NCBI RefSeq assembly: GCF_947504135.1
Contig: NZ_CANNGG010000004.1
Span: forward strand, 248,001 to 312,000
DNA from: an uncultured Tenacibaculum sp.
GTDB lineage: Bacteria > Bacteroidota > Bacteroidia > Flavobacteriales > Flavobacteriaceae
Length of the DNA stretch: 64,000 nt
Direction of reading: 5' to 3'
Under the pieces are notes generated by a model, which was given only the letters and a program-made list of their open reading frames with translations, did not search any database and had not been told where the DNA came from. Every line of letters begins with the position of its first letter. Within the stretch, counting starts at the first letter, position 1. Below are positions 26,100 to 33,682 of the stretch, piece by piece. The translations under genes were made by a program, and so were the position numbers.

Positions 26100-26669
26100 T
26101 TAGCTGTAGTTTTTTAAGTCAAATATCCGTACAATGCATTTGTCAACTGGAGCTTTGTTCCATTTTAGGTCAAACACTATTTTATTATAGTTGATATTCT
26201 CAAAATAATTCCTAATATCATATAAGTTTTTATTTAACAATTTGTCAAAAAGAGACTCTTCATTACATTGTTCGACCAGCACAAAATATTTTGGGAACTC
26301 CTTGTTTTCTATTTTTTTTAGTTTCTCAATATCTTTTATCCAGCTTTGAAATTGTCCTCTTTGATTATTATTCCAAGTATCTTTTCCATTTTTATCTAAT
26401 CGTCTTACGTCTCCTTTAAGATTAGAGTATCTCGCAGTTTTAATTTCCATCCAAGATTCTTTGTTAGAATCGTTCCAGAAAACTAAATCACATTCGATTT
26501 CAGAGTTTTTATCAAAATTCCTCTCGGCAGCAACAATATATCCTTGATTTCTCAAAGAACAGTAAATACTCGACCTAACTTGTTCCTCTTTTAGCAGTCT
26601 TTCGTTTGACCTCTCGTTTATTGATTGAAGGTCTTCCTTTAAATTTTTAAAGATTGTTTCAATTTTCAT
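26100..26669 (-). CDS. Cassette A: PD-(D/E)xK nuclease-like protein
   Basis: 189 aa, charged and soluble, no signal peptide. D61 in IECDLVFW, 13 residues later E75 and K77 in WMEIKTARY, form D-x13-ExK, the core of PD-(D/E)xK nuclease folds, preceded by a helical segment (EEQVRSSIYCSLRNQGY) such as occurs before the catalytic strand in type II restriction-like enzymes. No methyltransferase or specificity partner is nearby, so a role in restriction is not supported. The stop codon is part of the cassette-edge repeat. Family not recognised. Confidence 0.6.
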   Translation of the reverse strand: MKIETIFKNLKEDLQSINERSNERLLKEEQVRSSIYCSLRNQGYIVAAERNFDKNSEIECDLVFWNDSNKESWMEIKTARYSNLKGDVRRLDKNGKDTWNNNQRGQFQSWIKDIEKLKKIENKEFPKYFVLVEQCNEESLFDKLLNKNLYDIRNYFENINYNKIVFDLKWNKAPVDKCIVRIFDLKNYS

Positions 26670-26676
26670 CTTTAAT

Positions 26677-26877
26677 TACAGCTAACGGCTCGTATAACCG
26701 TCAGTTACGGGTTTTAAATTACTGTTTTTCGGTTAAGCACAAGTCAGATTTTTAAATTTTGCTATTTATCTTTTTTATTGGAAATCGTCAAATTTAAAAA
26801 TTTGACGACTTTGCAAATATGGCTTAACTTCTATTAAGCAACTTATTAGTTATGAGCCACATAAGTTGTTATGCGTA
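26677..26877. repeat. attC-like palindromic junction between cassettes A and B
   Basis: Left arm AACGGCTCGTATAACC and right arm GTTATGAGCCACATAAG pair through GGCTC(gt)ATAAC/GTTATGAGCC, flanked by the cassette-edge repeats TACAGCTAAC and GTTATGCGTA. The interior (26787-26808) holds a perfect GTCAAATTT/AAATTTGAC hairpin. No open frame. About 200 bp in total. Confidence 0.55.
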
Positions 26878-26890
26878 GTCTTTTCCGCTT

Positions 26891-27622
26891 TTAATTCTTT
26901 TCCATTCTTTTTTTATTTTCCGAAAAATTTTCTAAACAGTCATCTAACTCATTGCCTTTTGAATGAATACACTCACAAAATTCATTTCCAATATTCTCAT
27001 ATTTAGTATTAGCATATTGTTTTTTACAATCGGATAATGAATTTCTTGGCATAATATCAAATCCTTTTAGAAACATTAAAATTGTAAGTCCAAAGGTTAA
27101 AGCAACTCCACCAAAAAACAGAAATGGGAATTTATTGTTCCATTTTTTTGGTCGCTTTACAATACCATAATCTTGTATATTTTTAAATGGTAAAATATAT
27201 TTTAACTTGTCATAATTCCAAACGAGAATATACAAATTTGCTAAAACCATTAATGGTGCAGAAATAAATGAACCTTCAAATCGTACAGCGAAAGAAAGAA
27301 TACAAATATTCACTATTATTGGAAAATAGAGTATTGCTCCTAAAGTAACAGTTCGAGGTACTAGCAATAAAACGGCTGAAAAAACTTGAGCATAACCAAT
27401 GAAGTGATAATAATATCCTGTGCGATGCAGTGCTGTTAGATATTCTCCCATCGGATGAATTTCCGACAATCCGCTAGCAAATCGTTCGTCAATTATTTTT
27501 GTTATTCCCGCAACTATAAATCCAAGAGCTAAAGTCAGTCGGCAAAAAATTGAAAAATACCAATACCATCTGTTTGCTTTTATTTTCAGGTAAAATTGGT
27601 CGAATTTAGTCAGATTGTTCAA
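26891..27622 (-). CDS. Cassette B: DoxX-like integral membrane protein
   Basis: 243 aa. The N-terminal ~150 residues carry four membrane helices in the DoxX/MauE arrangement (SIFCRLTLALGFIVAGITKI; YYYHFIGYAQVFSAVLLLVP; LGAILYFPIIVNICILSFAV; FISAPLMVLANLYILVW). A fifth helix lies at about 170-187. The C-terminal soluble tail has four cysteines (SDCKKQYA, NEFCECIHSKG, DDCLENF), suggesting disulfides outside the membrane. DoxX-family proteins are small redox-related membrane subunits; no specific function can be given. It lies alone between two palindromic junctions. Confidence 0.65.
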   Translation of the reverse strand: MNNLTKFDQFYLKIKANRWYWYFSIFCRLTLALGFIVAGITKIIDERFASGLSEIHPMGEYLTALHRTGYYYHFIGYAQVFSAVLLLVPRTVTLGAILYFPIIVNICILSFAVRFEGSFISAPLMVLANLYILVWNYDKLKYILPFKNIQDYGIVKRPKKWNNKFPFLFFGGVALTFGLTILMFLKGFDIMPRNSLSDCKKQYANTKYENIGNEFCECIHSKGNELDDCLENFSENKKRMEKN

Positions 27623-27644
27623 TTATTCACGATTTTTATTAGAT

Positions 27645-27781
27645 TACGCACAACGGTTTGGCTATGGTTTCGTTGCGTGAAAATCCGCGAGGATTTTCCG
27701 CCGTAAACCGAAGACAGCAAATTTGCGAGGACTTTCCGCAAGGAAAGTCAGGAGCAATGAACTATAGCCGGTGTTGTATGC
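27645..27781. repeat. attC-like palindromic junction between cassettes B and C
   Basis: Left arm GCACAACGGTTTGGCTATGG and right arm CTATAGCCGGTGTTGTATGC are complementary over ACAAC and GGCTATrG, with a short unpaired spacer between the two boxes, as in the R and L boxes of attC sites. Inside are two further hairpins (GGAAAATCC type near 27680-27700 and GACTTTCC/GGAAAGTC at 27731-27749). Confidence 0.6.
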
Positions 27782-27790
27782 TGGCTTTTT

Positions 27791-28510
27791 CTATATTTTC
27801 AATTCAAATAGAGTTTTGTTAATTTCAACAGACATTCCAAATGATTTTTTTACCTCATTAAAATACTCATTTATGACGGTAATAAAATAGTCAACTACTT
27901 CGTTTGAAAAAGTCAATTCAAAAATATCTGATTTTACATCTTTTAATTTTCCAGAAACAAGGTTTTGCTGTTTTAAGAAAGTAAATATTCCTTCAAATTT
28001 ATTGGGTTCTAACCTTTCAGATGTCTTTTGGTCATAAGTCCATTCTATTAAACTTAATTTGTTTCCGTGAGTTAGAATGTTTCTATATTTAAATAATTGA
28101 TTCATTCCATTGAGAGTTTCTTTCTCAATTATATGATTTATTTCGTTGTTTGTTATTTTAGTGAATAATTTTAGTTGCTTGTTCCATTCAGAAGATTCTA
28201 TTTCTAGAATTAATTCGTCTGTTAATCGTTCTAATAAAAACTCTCCCTTTGAAATATCCCTATTTGGCATTTCATCTTTTTCAAGTTCAGATGAAGTTTC
28301 AGATTTTGATATATGATTCTTAATCCAACTAATCATTAGTTCTTTATTGAACGATTCAATCAAGGATGTCAAATTGAGAATAATTGAAGAATTTATTCCA
28401 ATCAAATTATCATTATTCTTTTCTAAATCTCGTTGTTTAATAATCCACAAAATTGTTTTTGGAATAAATATAAATGGTCGATTATATGTTTCTTTTACAG
28501 TTAAATCCAT
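27791..28510 (-). CDS. Cassette C: HEPN-like protein
   Basis: 239 aa, helical. A HEPN ribonuclease signature is visible: R143-N-I-L-T-H148 in LFKYRNILTHGN, i.e. R followed by a polar residue and four positions later H, preceded by a helix of the right character. HEPN domains act as RNases in toxin-antitoxin, abortive-infection and CRISPR-associated systems, but also as non-catalytic modules. No antitoxin (MNT or other small gene) is adjacent, and the cassette has only this gene. Assignment rests on one motif. Confidence 0.5.
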   Translation of the reverse strand: MDLTVKETYNRPFIFIPKTILWIIKQRDLEKNNDNLIGINSSIILNLTSLIESFNKELMISWIKNHISKSETSSELEKDEMPNRDISKGEFLLERLTDELILEIESSEWNKQLKLFTKITNNEINHIIEKETLNGMNQLFKYRNILTHGNKLSLIEWTYDQKTSERLEPNKFEGIFTFLKQQNLVSGKLKDVKSDIFELTFSNEVVDYFITVINEYFNEVKKSFGMSVEINKTLFELKI

Positions 28511-28698
28511 TAATTGGTAATCCGTTTTTCAGCTTGCATACAACTAGTTTATATACAGAATAAACTTACCGTGATACTCCTTTTTTGGCAGGATATGCAA
28601 AATTTCTTAGCAATTCTATTCTTTTTATTTTTTTAGCAATATAGTTGTATTTTATGTACAATCAAAAAAGGTTTTTCGTAAAAAAAGAACATATGCAC

Positions 28699-28727
28699 TT
28701 GTTTTTTAAAAATAATTTATAATTTTA
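28699..28727 (+). promoter_or_regulatory. Promoter of the thr operon and its leader peptide
   Basis: TTG (28699-28701), an 18-bp spacer and TAATTTTA (28720-28727, one base off TAnnTTTG). The leader ATG is at 28733, so the leader transcript is probably leaderless. Confidence 0.45.
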
Positions 28728-28732
28728 GCCCA

Positions 28733-28831
28733 ATGTTTAACAACAAAAGAAATATCATCTATATTCCAGCTGTAAATATTACGGCTTCTTTTGTTGGCAC
28801 TACAACTACAATTATTACTACAACCCTTTAG
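28733..28831 (+). CDS. thrL: Threonine operon leader peptide (attenuator)
   Basis: 32 aa, ATG 28733 to TAG 28829-28831, about 109 bp before thrA. It contains 8 Thr and 6 Ile codons, with the run GTTTTIITTTL at its end, the same logic as E. coli ThrL (which senses both Thr and Ile). The stop codon lies in the loop of a terminator-like hairpin, so a ribosome held at the Thr/Ile run would cover the 5' arm of the hairpin and allow transcription into thrA. Too short for ordinary ORF finding. Recognised from composition and position, not from homology. Confidence 0.8.
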   Translation: MFNNKRNIIYIPAVNITASFVGTTTTIITTTL

Positions 28832-28843
28832 GGGTTATTTTTC
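28821..28843 (+). terminator. Attenuator terminator of the thr operon
   Basis: AACCC pairs with GGGTT across a 5-nt loop that contains the leader stop codon, followed by ATTTTT. The stem is short, as expected for a conditional terminator. A second small hairpin (TTTTCAA/TTGAAAA, 28871-28889) lies before thrA. Confidence 0.6.
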
Positions 28844-28939
28844 TACATAGCATTTCCGTATATATTTATTTTTTCAAAAGACTTGAAAACAGATAAATAG
28901 CTTAAAAAATCTTATTTTTAATTTATTATCCTTTTTAAA

Positions 28940-31384
28940 ATGAACGTTTTAAAATTTGGTGGTTCATCTGTAGCCAATCTTCAAAATATAGAAAAAGTAG
29001 TACAAATTGTTGCCAATGCCTCTGTAAACAGTCCACTTATTGTGGTAGTTTCTGCTTTTGGTAAAACAACGAATAAACTTATTGCTTCGGCAGAAAAAGC
29101 TGCTCAAAATAATGCTAATTACCTTGAAAGCTACCAAGAAGTTGAGCAATTGCATTTTGAAGTAATTGAAAAATTAGTCACTGATAATCAACAAGAAGAA
29201 GTTAAAAAACATGTTAACTCTCTTTTTAAGCAATTAAAAACCTTGTTAGAAGGTTGTTTGTTACTAAACGAAATTACCCCTAAAACACTAGCTACCATTA
29301 GTGGTTTTGGTGAGTTATTGTCTTCTTATATCATAGCAAGTATAGCTAGTAAACAACTGGATGTAGTATATAAAGACAGTAGAGAATTAATCATCACTTC
29401 CAACGCTTTTGATAAAGCACAAGTTGATTTTCAACTAACCAACGCCAATTGCAAGGAGTATTTTGACAAAAATAAGCACCAAGTAACTTTGTTACCTGGG
29501 TTTATAGCTCGTACAAAAGAAGGGAAATCAACTACTTTAGGACGCGGGGGGTCCGATTATTCTGCGGCTATTTATGCCGCTGCTATAAATGCTAATGAAT
29601 TACAAATATGGACAGATGTTAGTGGAATGTACACTGCAAACCCGCATATGGTAAAGCAGGCATTTCCTATTCCACATATTTCGTATCAAGAAGCCATGGA
29701 ATTGTCACATTTTGGAGCAAAAGTTATCTACCCTCCTACCATTCAACCGGTGTTGGAAAAGGAAATTCCTATCCGTATAAAAAACACTTTTGAACCTGAA
29801 AATGTAGGAACACTCATTTCTAAAATTACCGAAAACGGAAAACCTGTAAAAGGAATTTCTCATATCGAAAATATTACGCTATTAACCTTAGAAGGAAGTG
29901 GCATGGTAGGTGTTTCTGGCATTTCTAAACGCTTATTCGAAACATTATCTACACATAATATCAATGTGGTATTAATTACGCAAGCTTCTTCTGAACACTC
30001 TATTTGTGTAGGGATTTATGATGAAGACGCCGAAAAAGCAGCCTTAAAAATTAACGAAGCTTTCGCTTTTGAAATAGAGCGTCATAAAATAGACCCGATT
30101 AGTATAGAACAAGGGTTGGCAATTATTGCTTTAGTAGGTGACAACATGAGAAATCACCAAGGTTTGAGCGGACAAATGTTCAGTTCTTTAGGCAAAAACA
30201 ACGTAAATATTCGTGCCATTGCCCAAGGTGCTTCGGAAAAAAATATTTCTGCTGTTATCAATAGTTCAGATGCCAAAAAAGCATTAAATACGCTACACGA
30301 ACAGTTCTTTGAAGAGAATATAAAGCAATTAAACTTGTTTGTTACGGGTGTAGGAAATGTTGGGGAGCGCTTTTTAGCACAAATCCACCAGCAGAAAAAA
30401 TACTTAAAAGAACAGTTAAAACTGAATGTACGTGTTGTAGGGATTTCCAATTCTAAACAAATGGTTTTTGATGAAGGTGGTATCAGCTTAAAATCATGGA
30501 AAGAGCAATTACAAAACGGAGAAAAAAGTTCTTTAGAGCTTTTTTTCCAAAGAACAAAAGCGTTGAACCTTCGTAATTCAGTTTTTATTGACAATACAGC
30601 CAATCAAAAAGTTTCTGAAATATACGAACACTATTTAGCCAACAATATAGGGGTGGTTACTTGCAATAAAATAGCCTGTGCTTCTGAACTCAACAATTAT
30701 AAAAAGTTAAAACACATTTCACGAAAATACAGTGCACCATTTTTATTTGAAACCAATGTGGGTGCTGGTTTACCTATTATTGATACGCTTAAAAACTTAA
30801 TTGCTTCTGGTGATCGAGTGCATAAAATACAAGCGGTGTTATCGGGCTCTTTAAACTTTGTTTTCAATAATTTTAATGAAAGTATTTATTTTCAGGATGT
30901 CGTACAACAAGCACAAGAACAAGGATACACCGAACCGGATCCTAAAATTGATTTGAGTGGTGTTGATGTAGCCAGAAAAATATTAATTCTTGCGCGTGAA
31001 AGTGGTTATGAACTAGAGCTTTCAGGTATTGAAAACAATGCTTTTTTACCTGAAAAGAGTTTAAAAACTACTAATAATGATGATTTTTATGCTTCTTTAA
31101 CCGAGTTTGAAAGCCATTTTCAACAAGTATATAAAGAAGCTGCCGATAAAAATTGTCGTTTAAAATATGTTGCTGAATTCAATGATGGAAAAGCAAGTGT
31201 TGGCTTACAACACATTCCGTTTGATCATCCTTTTTACAATTTAGAAGGTAGCGACAATATCGTATTGTTTTTTACAGATAGATATCCTGTAAATCCCTTA
31301 CAAATAAAAGGAGCCGGTGCAGGTGCTGAAGTAACTGCTTCTGGAATTTTTGCTGATGTCATACGAATTGGAAATAATATATAA
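28940..31384 (+). CDS. thrA: Bifunctional aspartokinase / homoserine dehydrogenase
   Basis: 814 aa, normal for ThrA. The N-terminal aspartokinase domain (about 1-290) starts VLKFGGSSVAN and includes TTLGRGGSDYSA; two ACT regulatory domains follow (about 310-455). The C-terminal homoserine dehydrogenase (about 465-814) has the NAD(P)-binding segment LFVTGVGNVGERFL and catalytic-region marks VGAGLPIIDTLKNL and DLSGVDVARKILILARE. It catalyses the first and third steps from aspartate to threonine and would be feedback-inhibited through the ACT domains. First gene of thrA-thrB-thrC, behind an attenuator leader. Confidence 0.95.
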   Translation: MNVLKFGGSSVANLQNIEKVVQIVANASVNSPLIVVVSAFGKTTNKLIASAEKAAQNNANYLESYQEVEQLHFEVIEKLVTDNQQEEVKKHVNSLFKQLKTLLEGCLLLNEITPKTLATISGFGELLSSYIIASIASKQLDVVYKDSRELIITSNAFDKAQVDFQLTNANCKEYFDKNKHQVTLLPGFIARTKEGKSTTLGRGGSDYSAAIYAAAINANELQIWTDVSGMYTANPHMVKQAFPIPHISYQEAMELSHFGAKVIYPPTIQPVLEKEIPIRIKNTFEPENVGTLISKITENGKPVKGISHIENITLLTLEGSGMVGVSGISKRLFETLSTHNINVVLITQASSEHSICVGIYDEDAEKAALKINEAFAFEIERHKIDPISIEQGLAIIALVGDNMRNHQGLSGQMFSSLGKNNVNIRAIAQGASEKNISAVINSSDAKKALNTLHEQFFEENIKQLNLFVTGVGNVGERFLAQIHQQKKYLKEQLKLNVRVVGISNSKQMVFDEGGISLKSWKEQLQNGEKSSLELFFQRTKALNLRNSVFIDNTANQKVSEIYEHYLANNIGVVTCNKIACASELNNYKKLKHISRKYSAPFLFETNVGAGLPIIDTLKNLIASGDRVHKIQAVLSGSLNFVFNNFNESIYFQDVVQQAQEQGYTEPDPKIDLSGVDVARKILILARESGYELELSGIENNAFLPEKSLKTTNNDDFYASLTEFESHFQQVYKEAADKNCRLKYVAEFNDGKASVGLQHIPFDHPFYNLEGSDNIVLFFTDRYPVNPLQIKGAGAGAEVTASGIFADVIRIGNNI

Positions 31385-31386
31385 AA

Positions 31387-32316
31387 ATGAACTATTTAAA
31401 AATATTTTCACCAGCAACCGTTGCCAATGTTTCCTGCGGATTTGATGCTTTAGGCTTAGCGCTCGAAACGGTTGGTGATACGATGACTTTTACCAAAACA
31501 ATTACCAAAGGTGTTAAAATCACAAAAATAACTGGAGCTGATTTACCATCTGACCCACAAATAAATGCTGCGGGAGTGGTTGCGCTAGCGATGTTAGAAA
31601 AGCATCCAGTTGATTTTGGTATCGACATCACCATTCACAAAGGATATACTCCAGGAAGTGGTTTAGGAAGTAGTGCTGCCAGTGCTGCGGGAGCTTCGTT
31701 TGGTGTAAATCAGTTATTAGGAAATAGCTTCTCTCCTCTTGAGCTAACACAATTTTCGATGTTAGGAGAAGAAGCTACTTGCGGAACTCCGATTGCTGAT
31801 AATGTTTCTGCCGCTATTTATGGTGGTTTTACATTGGTACGTAGTTACAAACCTTTGAGTATTGTAAAAATTCCTGTGCCTGCTGATTTAAGAGTGGTGG
31901 CTATCCATCCTCAAGTTGAAGTAAAAACCAAAGACGCTAGAGAGGTATTGCCGAAAGAAGTTCCTTTAAAAGATGCAGTTACACAATGGGCGAATGTTGG
32001 CGGATTGATTAGTGGATTGTATACCAACGATTATCAATTAATCGCAGACTCTTTAACAGATATCATTGTTGAACCTGCTCGTAAACATCTGATTCCACAT
32101 TTTGACGAAGTAAAACAACAAGCAAATAAGGCAGGAGCTTTGGGGGCAGGAATTTCAGGTTCTGGCCCTACAATTTTCACTTTATGTAAAGGAGATGCAA
32201 CTGCCGAAAACGTTTACAAAACCATTCAAAACACGTATCAAGACAAACAAATTGATTTTAACATGATTCTTTCAAAAATCAATACAGAAGGAATTAAAAT
32301 TTTAGAAACTAACTAA
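31387..32316 (+). CDS. thrB: Homoserine kinase
   Basis: 309 aa GHMP-family kinase that phosphorylates homoserine with ATP. The ATP loop PGSGLGSSAASAAGA (about 90-104) is intact, as are the N-terminal FSPATVANVSCGFD and the C-terminal GAGISGSGPTIFTL. It begins 2 bp after the thrA stop codon (translational coupling likely) and is followed by thrC. Confidence 0.95.
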   Translation: MNYLKIFSPATVANVSCGFDALGLALETVGDTMTFTKTITKGVKITKITGADLPSDPQINAAGVVALAMLEKHPVDFGIDITIHKGYTPGSGLGSSAASAAGASFGVNQLLGNSFSPLELTQFSMLGEEATCGTPIADNVSAAIYGGFTLVRSYKPLSIVKIPVPADLRVVAIHPQVEVKTKDAREVLPKEVPLKDAVTQWANVGGLISGLYTNDYQLIADSLTDIIVEPARKHLIPHFDEVKQQANKAGALGAGISGSGPTIFTLCKGDATAENVYKTIQNTYQDKQIDFNMILSKINTEGIKILETN

Positions 32317-32325
32317 TATAAAATG

Positions 32326-32349
32326 TTCACTGAGCGTAGTCTAAGTGAA
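32326..32349. repeat. Short REP-like imperfect palindrome between thrB and thrC
   Basis: TTCACT (32326-32331) and AGTGAA (32344-32349) enclose GAGCGTAGTCTA. The 24-bp unit resembles the TTCACTGAGCG...GTCGAAGTGAA intergenic palindrome seen in many Bacteroidota genomes (general knowledge, unchecked), here with one decayed position. Confidence 0.5.
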
Positions 32350-32365
32350 AAACAAATACAAAGTT

Positions 32366-33646
32366 ATGAACTATTATAGTCTCAATCATACATCACCTAA
32401 CGTTAGCTTTGAAGAAGCTGTTGTAAACGGATTAGCTCCTGATAGAGGATTGTATTTTCCTGAAAACATTACGCCATTACCTAAAGAATTTATTGATAAT
32501 ATTGGTGAGTATTCTAATGAAGAGATTGCTTACGAAGCCATCAAACAATTTGTAGGTGATGAAATTCCGAAAGACATTTTACAAAAAATCATTAAAGAAA
32601 CCATCAATTTTGAGTTTCCTGTGGTATCTATTGAAGAAAATATCGGTTCACTAGAATTATTTCACGGACCTACCATGGCTTTTAAGGATGTGGGTGCTCG
32701 TTTTATGGCACGTTGCTTAGGGTACTTTAATCGCAATAAAGATCAACAAGTAACCGTATTGGTAGCTACTTCAGGCGATACTGGAGGTGCTGTTGCTAAT
32801 GGATTTTTAGGAGTAAAAGGTGTAGATGTGGTCATCCTCTACCCTAGCGGAAAAGTAAGTGATATTCAAGAGAAGCAATTGACTACTTTAGGACAAAACA
32901 TTACTGCTTTAGAGGTTGATGGTGTTTTTGATGATTGTCAAGATATGGTTAAAACTGCTTTTTTAGATGCTGAAATCAATCGTACGTTAACCTCAGCAAA
33001 CTCTATTAATATTGCTCGTTGGTTACCCCAAATGTTTTACTTTTTCTTTGCCTATAAACAAGTTTATAAGCAACATAAAGAAATTGTTTTTTCAGTACCT
33101 AGTGGAAATTTCGGGAATATTTGCGCAGGAATTATGGCACAAAAACTAGGGTTACCTATCAAACATTTTGTGGCTGCAACCAATGTGAATGATACGGTTC
33201 CTAACTACTTAGTAAGTGGTGAATATCAACCTAAACCATCTAAAGCAACTATATCCAATGCCATGGACATTGGAAATCCAAGTAATTTTATCAGAATTCA
33301 AGAATTATTTAATAACGATTTAGCGCTTTTAAAAGCTGCATTTTCTTCTTTTTCTTTTTCTGATGATGAAACTCGTAAGGTTATGAAAAACATCTATAAG
33401 AACTCAAGTTATATTGCCGATCCGCATGGAGCTGTTGGATATTTAGGTTTGAAAAAATACGGATTACAAAATGAGTATGGAATTTTCTTAGAAACAGCAC
33501 ATCCCGTAAAATTTTTAGATGTTGTAGAAGAAGTTTTAAATGTAACTGTTGAAATTCCACCTCAAATAGTATCTGTTATAGATAAACAAAAAGAAGCTAT
33601 ACAAATTAGTTCCTATCAAGAATTGAAAGATTTTTTAAATGCTTAA
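32366..33646 (+). CDS. thrC: Threonine synthase
   Basis: 426 aa from ATG 32366; a GTG 21 bp upstream lies at the edge of the REP-like palindrome and adds only seven residues. Fold-type II PLP enzyme that converts O-phosphohomoserine to threonine. Marks are the N-terminal MNYYSLNHTSPNVSFEEAV, the Schiff-base lysine K107 in GPTMAFKDVGAR, VATSGDTGGAVANGF (phosphate/PLP loop) and VPSGNFGNICAG. Third and last gene of the thr operon, ending at a bidirectional terminator. Confidence 0.95.
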   Translation: MNYYSLNHTSPNVSFEEAVVNGLAPDRGLYFPENITPLPKEFIDNIGEYSNEEIAYEAIKQFVGDEIPKDILQKIIKETINFEFPVVSIEENIGSLELFHGPTMAFKDVGARFMARCLGYFNRNKDQQVTVLVATSGDTGGAVANGFLGVKGVDVVILYPSGKVSDIQEKQLTTLGQNITALEVDGVFDDCQDMVKTAFLDAEINRTLTSANSINIARWLPQMFYFFFAYKQVYKQHKEIVFSVPSGNFGNICAGIMAQKLGLPIKHFVAATNVNDTVPNYLVSGEYQPKPSKATISNAMDIGNPSNFIRIQELFNNDLALLKAAFSSFSFSDDETRKVMKNIYKNSSYIADPHGAVGYLGLKKYGLQNEYGIFLETAHPVKFLDVVEEVLNVTVEIPPQIVSVIDKQKEAIQISSYQELKDFLNA

Positions 33647-33651
33647 AACCA

Positions 33652-33677
33652 AAAATGCCTCAAAAGTGAGGCATTTT
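33652..33677. terminator. Bidirectional intrinsic terminator
   Basis: AAAATGCCTCA (33652-33662) and TGAGGCATTTT (33667-33677) form an 11-bp stem with a 4-nt loop between the convergent thrC and the permease/peptidase gene. Confidence 0.9.
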
Positions 33678-33682
33678 AATTC

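Larger units (their letters stand above)
26099..28544 (-). mobile_element. Array of three single-gene cassettes with attC-like palindromic junctions (no integrase in window)
   Basis: Three minus-strand genes are each enclosed by their own terminal inverted repeat beginning GTT and ending AAC. Cassette A has GTTAGCTGTA (26099-26108) with TACAGCTAAC (26677-26686), 10/10. Cassette B has GTTATGCGTA (26868-26877) with TACGCACAAC (27645-27654), 9/10. Cassette C has GTTGTATGC (27773-27781) with GCATACAAC (28536-28544), 9/9. Read on the minus strand, each gene starts within ~35 bp of its cassette edge and its stop lies at the next edge; the A stop codon overlaps the repeat. The junctions are long imperfect palindromes. 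This is integron-cassette geometry, though the ends do not match GTTRRRY exactly. Cassette A lacks the far half of its junction. Confidence 0.6.

Noticed and set aside
26787..26808. Perfect GTCAAATTT/AAATTTGAC hairpin considered as a terminator
   Set aside because: No T-run on either side; it sits inside the attC-like junction and is better read as part of that palindrome.
30154..30603. 149-codon minus-strand open frame inside thrA
   Set aside because: Antisense to the homoserine dehydrogenase domain, Phe/Cys-rich translation typical of reversed coding DNA.
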